In this document: positions 7,481 to 15,369 of the stretch, piece by piece | Layout: every line of letters starts with the position of its first letter | How positions within the stretch are numbered: position 1 is the stretch's first letter | Assembly: GCA_028874175.1 (NCBI GenBank) | Contig: JAPPLN010000107.1 | Coordinates: 1 to 46,003, forward strand | Direction: 5' to 3' | Length of the DNA stretch: 46,003 nt | Origin: Chloroflexota bacterium | Lineage (GTDB): Bacteria > Chloroflexota > UBA11872 | Notes under the pieces: generated by a model | Told to the model about the DNA's origin: nothing | Database searches by the model: none | What the model saw: the letters and a program-made list of their open reading frames with translations, nothing else | Position numbers and translations under genes: made by a program

Positions 7481-8764
7481 CTAGAAGATCTCGGCGGAGG
7501 TCGGTAATTCGGACAGCGATGCTTCGGGAAGTCGCAGGTGCAGGGCCTGGTGCCAGCGGTGGGGGACGAAGATGTTCAGGACGCCGTTGTCGAGGAAGGC
7601 GTCGATGTAGGAGCACTGGTGGTTCATGAAGGGCATGTCGTAGACGGGGGCCAGGGCGTTGGCGAAGACGAAGCGTGGCTGGCCCCAGGTGCGGCCGCCA
7701 TCCGTGGAGAGAGCCACCCAGATTTCGGAGCGGTCGCCCATGAGGGATTCCTTGTCGCCGCTGAGGCCGGAGTAGTCGAGGTCGTGGTGGCGGTTGTGGT
7801 GGAAGGCCGCGAGGTGGCCGTTGGAGAGCTTGAAGAGCATGGGCGGGGCGTCGGGGTGGATCAGCGGGGTTGGCTGCGGGTCCGACCAGGTGCGGCCGTC
7901 GTCGTGGCTGCGGAGGTTCCAAAGGTGGCCTTCAGGCGTTCGGGCCATGGCGTAGACCTGGCCGTTGCCGAGGTCGATGGGACGCAGTTCGTCCATGCGA
8001 TTGAAGCCGCCGGCGTGCCAGCCGCCGTGGCGGGCATCGGGCAGCAGCTCCCAGGACTGGCCCTGGTCCTCGGACCGCAGGATGTATTGGCGGGTCAGGA
8101 GCGGGCGGTAGGACCAGTCGGCTTCGTGGGCGCCCAGCAGCCAGGTTCCGGCCTCGGTTTCGCACATGCGCATGACGGACATGCCGGTGAAGCCGGGGTC
8201 GTTAACTGGGCGGATCAGGCGGACCTCGGACCAGGTGTGGCCGTCGTCGTCGGAGTAGCGATAGCCGATCGGGGCGTTCTCGTGGAGGCCGCGCCTGGTG
8301 GTGTGGAGGGCCCAGATGGGTTGGGTGCCGAAACAGTAGATGCGGCCTTCGGGAATGCCCGCTCCCGCTCGGGGCATGAGCGGGATGAAGCCGTGGAGGT
8401 TGTAGTCGATGTCGATGGGTCGAGTCAGGCCGTGCCAGGTTGCGCCCTGGTCGCTTGAGCGGAAGGCCACCAGGTCGTTCGCCTTTTGTTCCTGGCGTCC
8501 GTAATGACAGCGGCCTTCCGGGACGGCGAGGGCGTTGGTGGGGAACATCAGAAGGTAGTCGTCACCGGGAGTCTTGATGGCGCGGGTTTCGAAGAGGGTG
8601 CCGCGCTCGGTGCGGTAGACGACCTGGCCGTCAACGGCGGGAGCGGTGATCAGTCCCAGGTGCTCCCGGACGACCAGGTCGCCAGGAGGAGCGGCTAGCG
8701 CGACTTGTCTGTCCTGGAGGTTGATTGTCTCGGCGAGGCGTTGCGGCGGGTAGGGCGCACTCAT
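7481..8764 (-). CDS. Sialidase-like protein with five Asp-boxes (427 aa)
   Basis: A BNR/Asp-box beta-propeller of the exo-alpha-sialidase superfamily. Five S-x-D-x-G-x-T/S-W boxes lie at residues 103-110 (SSDQGATW), 171-178 (SDDDGHTW), 231-238 (SEDQGQSW), 286-293 (SHDDGRTW) and 353-360 (STDGGRTW). This spacing fits a six-bladed propeller. No signal peptide is present. Many such proteins in environmental genomes act on sugars other than sialic acid or have no known activity, so 'sialidase' names the fold only. It is the last gene of a minus-strand operon that begins with the solute-binding protein. It lies 33 bp after the propeller glycosidase-like gene, with no strong ribosome site. Confidence 0.85.
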   Translation of the reverse strand: MSAPYPPQRLAETINLQDRQVALAAPPGDLVVREHLGLITAPAVDGQVVYRTERGTLFETRAIKTPGDDYLLMFPTNALAVPEGRCHYGRQEQKANDLVAFRSSDQGATWHGLTRPIDIDYNLHGFIPLMPRAGAGIPEGRIYCFGTQPIWALHTTRRGLHENAPIGYRYSDDDGHTWSEVRLIRPVNDPGFTGMSVMRMCETEAGTWLLGAHEADWSYRPLLTRQYILRSEDQGQSWELLPDARHGGWHAGGFNRMDELRPIDLGNGQVYAMARTPEGHLWNLRSHDDGRTWSDPQPTPLIHPDAPPMLFKLSNGHLAAFHHNRHHDLDYSGLSGDKESLMGDRSEIWVALSTDGGRTWGQPRFVFANALAPVYDMPFMNHQCSYIDAFLDNGVLNIFVPHRWHQALHLRLPEASLSELPTSAEIF

Positions 8765-8797
8765 TGGGGCGAATAGGCCGAAGGGCGGAAGCGCGGG

Positions 8798-10294
8798 CTA
8801 CGACAGACCGTAGGCGTAAAGGCGGGCCGCGCCGTAGAGCCAGAAGCGGAGTTTGACTTGACCGGTGTCGAGGCCGGCTAGGGTCTTGCCGTTCCAGGTC
8901 ACGGGGCGGCGCAGGCCGTCGATGAAAATGTCGTCGGAGTCCTGGCGGGTGAAGCCTTCCAGCGGCTCGTTGCTGTCAGAGTCAAGCACCTCGACTTCGA
9001 TCCAGCTGCGGTTCTGGCGGACGTCGCCGACGTTGAGGGTGAGGTTGGTTAGGCCTTCGGCTTCGATGGGCGTGGTGGTGGCGTGGCCCGGAGTCTCGCG
9101 GTCGGGGGTTTCGAGGCAGGTGAAACCGTCCTCGCGTAACGTGGCGACGCCCATGCGCACGACGCGACCGGAGCCGCTGCCGGAGCCTCCGTAGTCGACG
9201 CCGGGTATGAAGTTCTCGGGCGGCCAGGTGGTGAAGTCTTCGGCCGCGCCGCCGTAGTACAGGTAGATGGTGCCGTCCTTGATGACGGGCTTGTCGGAGA
9301 TGACCAGCAGGCCGCCATCCCACTCGGTGTGGGCGCCGCGGGGGATGGTGGGCTGGTGGGGGTTGACGCGTTCGAAGTTGGCGCCGTCAGCGCTGACCGC
9401 CAGGCGGATGTCTCCCCCGTACATACCGTATAGCCCGTAGTCGCTGGGCACATACCAGCCGTATTCGTAGGCCATGATCCAGGCGCCGCCGTATGGGCCC
9501 ATCATGACGTGGTGGTCTTCTTCCTCGAGGCCGTCGTTGGGCGAAATCAGGGGGTTTTCGTCGGCCTCGCGGAAGTTCTCGATGTCGGGACCGTAGGCCA
9601 AAAACTTGGCTCGGCCCTGGGACGGATTTCGCTTCGAAAACTGCTTCAGATGGGGCTCATCCAGATTGACCATCCACTGGTAGACGAATTTGAACCGCCG
9701 GCTCGGATCGGGGTCCTGATCGTCACGAACCAGAACGCCGACATCGGGCGGGCGTCCACCCCAGCGCGGCAGCAGGATTCGCTCGCCGGTGGTCCAGTTG
9801 ATGCCGTCCGGGGAGAAGATGGCGCGTGCGCCGTGCTCGCTGTACGCGGGTTCGCCGACGTAGCTGTGTAAACGCTTAATGCCCTTGAAGCGCTTGTTGG
9901 GGTCAGGCTCGGCGTCGTCCTTGATGATCGGGCCGCGGCCCTCGATGACGATGTTGTTTTTCTTGCTGCCCTTGTACTCGAACATTCCCAGATTCGGCTT
10001 GTGCCAGTTGACGCCGTCTTCACTGATGGCATAGCCGGTGGCCCACCAGCTGGCGCCGCCCATGTCGGAACCGGCGTACCAAGCCTTGAAGAGCTTGTCT
10101 TCCTCGTCGTAGATGACGCTCTGCGAGGACCAGGGCGCGCAATGGGTGGAGTCCCACTCCTGGATGTCACCCAGCGGGAGTACGGGGTTGAGCGGGTGCT
10201 TTTTGGCCTGGCAGACGGCTCGGACAACGTTGTGGCGGGATTCCACGCGGTCCATGAGAAGGAAGCCGTCGTGGTTGGCAGGGCTGGCGCTCAT
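8798..10294 (-). CDS. Glycosidase-like beta-propeller protein, paralogue (498 aa)
   Basis: A five-bladed propeller protein of the same family as 4764-6335. Shared blocks include KLFKAWYAG, YAISEDGVNWHKPNLG, NNIVIEGRG, FSPDGINWT and a C-terminal domain ending ARLYAYGLS. GH32/GH43-like folds usually use Asp/Glu residues in these blades, but I cannot pick out a family-defining catalytic set. There is no signal peptide. The ATG at 10294 follows TGAGGT. The gene lies between the ABC permease genes and the sialidase-like gene on the same strand, so its substrate is probably what the transporter imports. Confidence 0.8.
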   Translation of the reverse strand: MSASPANHDGFLLMDRVESRHNVVRAVCQAKKHPLNPVLPLGDIQEWDSTHCAPWSSQSVIYDEEDKLFKAWYAGSDMGGASWWATGYAISEDGVNWHKPNLGMFEYKGSKKNNIVIEGRGPIIKDDAEPDPNKRFKGIKRLHSYVGEPAYSEHGARAIFSPDGINWTTGERILLPRWGGRPPDVGVLVRDDQDPDPSRRFKFVYQWMVNLDEPHLKQFSKRNPSQGRAKFLAYGPDIENFREADENPLISPNDGLEEEDHHVMMGPYGGAWIMAYEYGWYVPSDYGLYGMYGGDIRLAVSADGANFERVNPHQPTIPRGAHTEWDGGLLVISDKPVIKDGTIYLYYGGAAEDFTTWPPENFIPGVDYGGSGSGSGRVVRMGVATLREDGFTCLETPDRETPGHATTTPIEAEGLTNLTLNVGDVRQNRSWIEVEVLDSDSNEPLEGFTRQDSDDIFIDGLRRPVTWNGKTLAGLDTGQVKLRFWLYGAARLYAYGLS

Positions 10295-10415
10295 GTGGAG
10301 ACCTCAGGCACTCAAATGGGCCGAGGCTCAGGATAGACAGCCTGTGAAGACAGCGCGACCGGGGTTCTGGATCCGTTTCGATTGTCGAAGCCAGCCGCAG
10401 CTGGACCGGAGCGCG

Positions 10416-11291
10416 TCAGCCCTTGATGCCGGTCAGGGCGATGCCGCGGATGAACTGCTTCTGGGCCAGGAAGAAGGCGAAGATCATTGGCACGATGAGC
10501 AGCATGGCGCCGGCCATGAGCAGGTGGTATTCGGTGCCGAACCTGGAGACGAAGAATCTCAGGCCTACCGCGAGGGTGAGGTTCTCGGTGCGCAGGAGGT
10601 AGATCAGCGGCTCAAGGAAGTCATTCCAGCGGTTCATGAACGAGAAGACCGCAATGGTCGCGATCGCGGGCACCGAGAGTGGGATCACGACCTTGCGAAG
10701 GATCTGCAGGTGGGAGGCGCCGTCGATACGCGCCGCGTCGTCAAGCTCGCGGGGCAGCGTGAGGAAGAACTGCCGCATGATGAAGATGTAGAAAGCCGTT
10801 CCGAACAGGCGCGGAATCAGCAGCGGCCACAAGGTATCGATCATGTCCAGGCGGTGGAAGATGAGCCAGCGCGGGATGAGCGTGACGGCGCCCGGGAGCA
10901 TCATCGTCGCCAGGACGCCGATAAAGAGCTTGTCGCGTGCCGCGAAACGGGTGCGCGCGAAGCCATAGGCCACCGACACGCTGGTCACCGTCTCGGCGAC
11001 CACGCTGAACGAGACCACGATGAGAGAGTTCTTGATCCATGACCACGTCGGTCCGTTCTGCCACATGATGGCGTAGTTTTCCCAGACCGGCGGCAGGGGG
11101 ACGATGATCGGCGGGACGACGTAAAGGTCGGACTCCTTCGTCAGCGAGGTTCGCAGCATGAAGAAGACGGGGTACATGTACACAAAAGAGCCGCCGACCA
11201 CGATGAGATACAGGAGGATTCGGCGCGTCCAGCGAAACGCGCGCAGCGCGATCGGGCGTCGCCGCTCTACGCCGGCCGTTGTCGCTGCCAT
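10416..11291 (-). CDS. Carbohydrate ABC transporter permease, MalG type (291 aa)
   Basis: An inner-membrane permease of the MalG/UgpE group with about six membrane segments; the first spans roughly residues 25-45. The cytoplasmic coupling loop reads DDAARIDGASHLQILRKVV, a good EAA motif that contacts the ATPase. It ends IRGIALTGIKG, as this group usually does. The start ATG at 11291 directly follows the TAG stop of the MalF-type gene (TAGATG), so the two are translationally coupled. It partners with 11292-12248 and the binding protein at 12368-14005. No ATPase gene is in the window. Confidence 0.93.
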   Translation of the reverse strand: MAATTAGVERRRPIALRAFRWTRRILLYLIVVGGSFVYMYPVFFMLRTSLTKESDLYVVPPIIVPLPPVWENYAIMWQNGPTWSWIKNSLIVVSFSVVAETVTSVSVAYGFARTRFAARDKLFIGVLATMMLPGAVTLIPRWLIFHRLDMIDTLWPLLIPRLFGTAFYIFIMRQFFLTLPRELDDAARIDGASHLQILRKVVIPLSVPAIATIAVFSFMNRWNDFLEPLIYLLRTENLTLAVGLRFFVSRFGTEYHLLMAGAMLLIVPMIFAFFLAQKQFIRGIALTGIKG

Positions 11292-12248
11292 CTAGCCTGG
11301 CTCCTGATATTCGTAGTAGACCCAGCGCCGTGCGCCCAGGAACTGGACGATTGTGGCCAAAAAGATTATTGCGAAGAGGATCCAGGAAATCGAGGCGGCA
11401 TAGCCCATTTTGAAGGCGTTCCAGCCCATAATCCAGATGTAGAGCAGGATAAACAGCGTGGCGTTGTCCGGCCCGCCTTCAGTCATCAGCAGCGCCTGGG
11501 TCACGACCTGGAACGAGCCAATCACGCCGAGAATCAGGCTGAGGAAAATGTAGGGCGTCATCATGGGAATGGTCACATGGCGGACCTTGGCCCACCAGCC
11601 GCCGCCGTCAACTTCGGCCGCCTCATAGAGGTGTTGCGGCACGCCCTGGAGGCCGGCCAGGAATATCACCATCGAGGAACCCACGCCCCAGAAGCTCATG
11701 ATGATGAGGGCCGGCATGGCCCAGGTGGTCGAGGTCAGCCAGCGCGGACCCTCGATTCCGAACCAGCCCAGCATCCCGTTCATCGCTCCGCGCGGCGCAA
11801 ACAGCCAGATCCAGATCAATGCCATTCCCACGCCGGATGTCACTGAGGGGATGTAGTACATCGTTCGCCAAATCGGCATCCCTCGGACCCGCTGATTGAG
11901 CAGGCCGGCCACCGCGAACGCAATGATCGTGGACCCGGGTACGTGGAACAGGGTGTAGTAGGCGGTGTTCCAAAGGCTCTTGCCAACGAGCGGGTCGGTG
12001 AAGGCAGCCTGGTAGTTGCGTAACCCGATATAGGAGGGCGGGCGGCCCACATCCCAGTTCAAGAACGAGATGATGAGCGCAAATATGTACGGCCCGAGGT
12101 CAAGGAGGATGAACCCCACGACCCAGGGAAAAATGAAGACCCAGCCTTCCTGCGCCGCAATCCACTTGCGGAAGGCGCGCCAGCGCGACAGGCGTGCGGG
12201 CGGCCCGCGCAGTCCCGCCGGCTTTGCACTAAGGCTGCTCGACGCCAC
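11292..12248 (-). CDS. Carbohydrate ABC transporter permease, MalF type (318 aa)
   Basis: An inner-membrane permease of the MalF/UgpA group with about six membrane segments; the first is near residues 35-60 (WVFIFPWVVGFILLDLGPY). The EAA loop is YEAAEVDGGGWWAKVRHVTIP. It forms a heterodimer with the downstream MalG-type protein. The start is GTG at 12248, supported by GGAGG six bases upstream. A strong hairpin lies between this gene and the binding-protein gene, which probably sets the ratio of binding protein to permease. Confidence 0.93.
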   Translation of the reverse strand: MASSSLSAKPAGLRGPPARLSRWRAFRKWIAAQEGWVFIFPWVVGFILLDLGPYIFALIISFLNWDVGRPPSYIGLRNYQAAFTDPLVGKSLWNTAYYTLFHVPGSTIIAFAVAGLLNQRVRGMPIWRTMYYIPSVTSGVGMALIWIWLFAPRGAMNGMLGWFGIEGPRWLTSTTWAMPALIIMSFWGVGSSMVIFLAGLQGVPQHLYEAAEVDGGGWWAKVRHVTIPMMTPYIFLSLILGVIGSFQVVTQALLMTEGGPDNATLFILLYIWIMGWNAFKMGYAASISWILFAIIFLATIVQFLGARRWVYYEYQEPG

Positions 12249-12321
12249 GCTTCACCTCCGGGCCAGCGGCCCGTCTGTACCGAGACAGCCTAAGCGCCTG
12301 GCCAAAGCCGTCTGTGGACCG

Positions 12322-12351
12322 CCGGTGGGGGCGCCGGAACGCCCCCACCGG
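12322..12351 (-). promoter_or_regulatory. Intercistronic hairpin between binding-protein and permease genes
   Basis: A perfect 12-bp stem (CCGGTGGGGGCG and its complement) closes a six-base loop in the 119-bp gap between the solute-binding protein stop and the MalF-type start. No T run follows on the minus strand. By analogy with malE-malF spacers in other bacteria, such a structure can protect the upstream message or partly stop transcription, so that the binding protein exceeds the permeases. That role is inferred. Confidence 0.6.
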
Positions 12352-12367
12352 GACAAATCCTGAGAGC

Positions 12368-14005
12368 CTAGATCTCGCGCCGGAGAGCTTCGGTTCCCTC
12401 GGCGTCCAACTCTTCCATCATCTGGTAGGGGCTCTCGCCTCCAACCAGCGCCCGGTCGGTCAACTTGGCGCGGGAGAGACGGAACCACTCAAGCCAGTTG
12501 GGGTGCGAGTGGGTGCCGCGAACCCAGTTCTCGCGGAACTGGCCAACGGCCTCAGCCTCGGCCGCCAGGTCCGGGAAGTTGTCCGTTCCGCTGGCGAACT
12601 CGGTGATGAACGGGCTGTTCCAGATGTTCTTGACAGCCGGAACCACGGGCTGGAATTCGGCCAGGTACGGCGCCATGATGTCGCCGTGCCAGAAGAAGGC
12701 GAGCCCAGCGGCCTCTTCGGCGTTGCCACGCTCTTCAGCGGCCCGATTGACCACAATGTTGTTGGTCTCGTTGTGGTAGCCACGGAGACCCGAGTATGGC
12801 GACTGATAGGGCCAGAACACGTGGAAGTCGAACCGACCGCCGATGCGGTTCTTGATACCCCCGCCCGAGTTGTACCCGAAGCCGGACATTCCGATCAGGC
12901 CTGTGGCGAACAGGTTATTCGAGCCGGAGGTATTGGACGGCGACTCCAGCGTGGCCTGCACTTCGTCGGTGTTTGGCGCCACGCCGTCTTCCCATGCCAG
13001 TTTCCACCAGTCGGCGAAGGCCTCAACCGAGTTGCCGCCCGGCTGCGTGGCGATCGAAGCCGTGGAGGTCTCGGTCGCCGTGTCGTACCACTTGGCGCCT
13101 TCGCTAGCGAAGCGCTCGGCGAAGCCCTGATTCCAACTGTAGGTCTGACGCTCGAAACCCCAGACGTTGGTCTCGGGGTCGCGCATCTGGGCGCCCAGGT
13201 CGCGCAGTTCGTCGAACGAGTAGTCCTTGTCGGGAATGGTGACGCCGAATCGCTCGACCAAGCTCAGGTTGGCCATCATGGCGCCCACGTACACGCCGTA
13301 GGGCACGCCGCGAGTGACGCCATCCTTGTCGACCAGGTAGCCGTCGTGCCACCAGAAGTCGTCCTTCGTCAACCCCTCGCGCTGCATGTGCGGCTCGAGG
13401 TCCAGGTTGTAAAGGTCAGCGTTCCACCACAGCTCGGACATTAGTTCCGGTCCAGAACCCGCCACCAGCAGGTTGGTCAGGATGCCGGAGTAACCGACCG
13501 CGGTGCTGCCGCCGGAACCCGAGATGATCAGGATGTCGACCGTGACGTGCGGATTGACCTTGTTGTACTGCTCGGCCATGAACTTGTGGGTGGCCGCGCG
13601 AACGCCCGAGCCCCAGTCGGTGGAGAATTCCAACCGCACCGGCGCCTTCTGCATCGGCGCCTCGACCATGACTTCGACTTCCTTAGTCACGACCTTCTCG
13701 ACGACCTTCTCGCGTTCGACGACCTGCGTCACGACGCGGTCGACCGGTACCTCGACTTGCTGGGTAACGATCTTCTCTTGCGTGACGATGCGTTCGACCG
13801 GGACTTCCTTGACCTCGGTCCTGGTCACGATGGTCTCGACGGGAACTTCCTTAATTACCGTCGTCTCGACCGGGACTTCCTTCGTGATGATCTGCGGCTC
13901 AGCTTCGCCACAGGCCGCGAGGGCCGCGACGCCCGCCGCGCTTACACCCAGTCCACCGGCCATGCGTAGCATCCGGCGACGGGTCATTTTTGACCTGATC
14001 CCCAT
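12368..14005 (-). CDS. Extracellular solute-binding lipoprotein of sugar ABC transporter (545 aa)
   Basis: Family 1 type solute-binding protein that captures a carbohydrate outside the membrane for the two downstream permeases. The N-terminus has twin arginines (RRRMLRMAGG, residues 9-18), a hydrophobic stretch and a lipobox LAAC with C32, so it may be a Tat-exported lipoprotein. Residues 38 to about 115 are a tandem Val/Glu/Thr-rich linker made of KEVPVETxV-like units; the binding domain starts near LEFSTDW. Such linkers recur in Chloroflexota binding proteins, as I recall. The ATG at 14005 was chosen because AAGGGAGG sits eight bases upstream; a longer frame to 14056 lacks this. It is the first gene of the operon. 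Confidence 0.92.
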   Translation of the reverse strand: MGIRSKMTRRRMLRMAGGLGVSAAGVAALAACGEAEPQIITKEVPVETTVIKEVPVETIVTRTEVKEVPVERIVTQEKIVTQQVEVPVDRVVTQVVEREKVVEKVVTKEVEVMVEAPMQKAPVRLEFSTDWGSGVRAATHKFMAEQYNKVNPHVTVDILIISGSGGSTAVGYSGILTNLLVAGSGPELMSELWWNADLYNLDLEPHMQREGLTKDDFWWHDGYLVDKDGVTRGVPYGVYVGAMMANLSLVERFGVTIPDKDYSFDELRDLGAQMRDPETNVWGFERQTYSWNQGFAERFASEGAKWYDTATETSTASIATQPGGNSVEAFADWWKLAWEDGVAPNTDEVQATLESPSNTSGSNNLFATGLIGMSGFGYNSGGGIKNRIGGRFDFHVFWPYQSPYSGLRGYHNETNNIVVNRAAEERGNAEEAAGLAFFWHGDIMAPYLAEFQPVVPAVKNIWNSPFITEFASGTDNFPDLAAEAEAVGQFRENWVRGTHSHPNWLEWFRLSRAKLTDRALVGGESPYQMMEELDAEGTEALRREI

Positions 14006-14103
14006 ACCGTGAGCCTCCCTTAAACGCGCCTCAATCCGCTCGGCGCCGTGGGCCAAAGTACCATGCAGCGCCCAAGTCGTCCTAGCCCGAAACTACGGTA
14101 CTC

Positions 14104-15249
14104 ATGGAATACGACCTGTTGATTGCAGCGGGGCATATTGAGGACCCGGCTCGCGGGCTCCGCGGTTCCGGATTTGTAGCGACGAGCGGGGATCGCATCG
14201 CGATCACGGCTATCGGAACGGCGGCAGACGAGGCTCCGACGGCGCGGCGACAGCTGGACTTTCCCAACGGCGTCCTGCTGCCCGGGCTGGTGGACATGCA
14301 CGCCCATCCGGCCATCGAGGACTCCAAATACGGAATCGACCCCGATGTGCACTTTCTGCCGCGTGGCACCACCACCGTCATGTCGCAGGGCGATGCCGGC
14401 GCGCGTAACTGGCCCCGCTACCGCGAGCGTCTAATCGAACGAGCCCGCACACGCGTGCGGATGGCCATCAATCTGTCGGCGTCGGGAGAGTCCACCCCCA
14501 GTTTCAGCCTGGGCGATCCGTCCGAGGCCGACGTCGACGCCTGCGTGAACGCAATCCGCGACGGCGGTGAGTTGATCTGGGGCATCGCGATCAACGTGGC
14601 CGAGGCCGTGTGCGGGAACAGCGACCCACGCGAGATGTTGCGTCGCGCGATCCAGGCTGGCGAGGCAACTGATCGACCGTTGCTGGTGGGCACGCGGCAC
14701 GCCGAGGACTTTCCGTTGGACGAACTGCTTGAGCAGTTACGGCCCGGTGATGTCGTGACGTATTGCCTGCACGGGCTTGTGGACCGAATCGCGCGGGACG
14801 GGCGGGTCCTGGATTGTGTGTGGCGGGCCAGGGAACGCGGCGTGCTGTTCGACACGGGCCACGGGATGGGATCTTTCGACTTCGAGGTTGCGGAGACGGT
14901 GATCAAGGAGGGCTTCTTGCCCGACACGATCTCGACGGACCAGTACCGGCGGCACGTGGGGTCCAGCCCGCAGCACGATCTTCCGCTGACCGTGTCCAAG
15001 CTATTGGCCGTTGGGATGCGCGAGGAAGAGGCCTGGCCGCGAATCACATCTCGTCCTGCTGAACTGCTGGGACTACAGGGTGAGGTGGGCACATTGGCAC
15101 CGGGCGCCTGCGCCGACCTGGTGGTCCTGACCGAGGACACGGAGGAGGCGGCGCTGCACGACGTGAGCGGTAACGAGCGCCCCGGCCGGATCTGGAGCGC
15201 CGCGGCCGTCCTACGCGACGGCGAGGTGGTCACGCCTTTAGGCCAGTAG
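14104..15249 (+). CDS. Amidohydrolase/deacetylase-type metallohydrolase (381 aa)
   Basis: Amidohydrolase-superfamily TIM-barrel enzyme, probably hydrolysing an amide or ester bond. H66-A-H68 follows beta-strand 1, further candidate ligands are H199 and H223, and the catalytic aspartate is D279 in STDQY. In the related deacetylase/Atu3266-type family the bridging carboxylated lysine lies in a GIKVR-like strand. Here that strand reads GIAIN (160-164) with no lysine, so metal binding may differ. ATG at 14104 has no strong ribosome site. It is divergent from the binding-protein operon across 98 bp. N-acetyl-sugar or dihydroorotase-like activity cannot be separated from sequence alone. Confidence 0.82.
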   Translation: MEYDLLIAAGHIEDPARGLRGSGFVATSGDRIAITAIGTAADEAPTARRQLDFPNGVLLPGLVDMHAHPAIEDSKYGIDPDVHFLPRGTTTVMSQGDAGARNWPRYRERLIERARTRVRMAINLSASGESTPSFSLGDPSEADVDACVNAIRDGGELIWGIAINVAEAVCGNSDPREMLRRAIQAGEATDRPLLVGTRHAEDFPLDELLEQLRPGDVVTYCLHGLVDRIARDGRVLDCVWRARERGVLFDTGHGMGSFDFEVAETVIKEGFLPDTISTDQYRRHVGSSPQHDLPLTVSKLLAVGMREEEAWPRITSRPAELLGLQGEVGTLAPGACADLVVLTEDTEEAALHDVSGNERPGRIWSAAAVLRDGEVVTPLGQ

Positions 15250-15369
15250 AGCGTCGGGGCAACAGGCGGCGGCGGGAAGCGTCGGGCGCTTGTCGCCGGA
15301 TGCGCCGCCGTCTAGATTCTTGACCAATCCCCAGGCGTCAACTCGGGTTCCACCCTGTCCGGAGGCACC

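Noticed and set aside
10113..11042. 309-codon plus-strand open frame rich in Glu, Asp, His and Arg
   Set aside because: Shadow of the MalG-type permease gene; composition is typical of an antisense of a hydrophobic protein.
12314..13444. 376-codon plus-strand open frame opposite the binding-protein gene
   Set aside because: Antisense shadow; the minus strand has a lipobox, Tat-like motif, good ribosome site and family-typical sequence.
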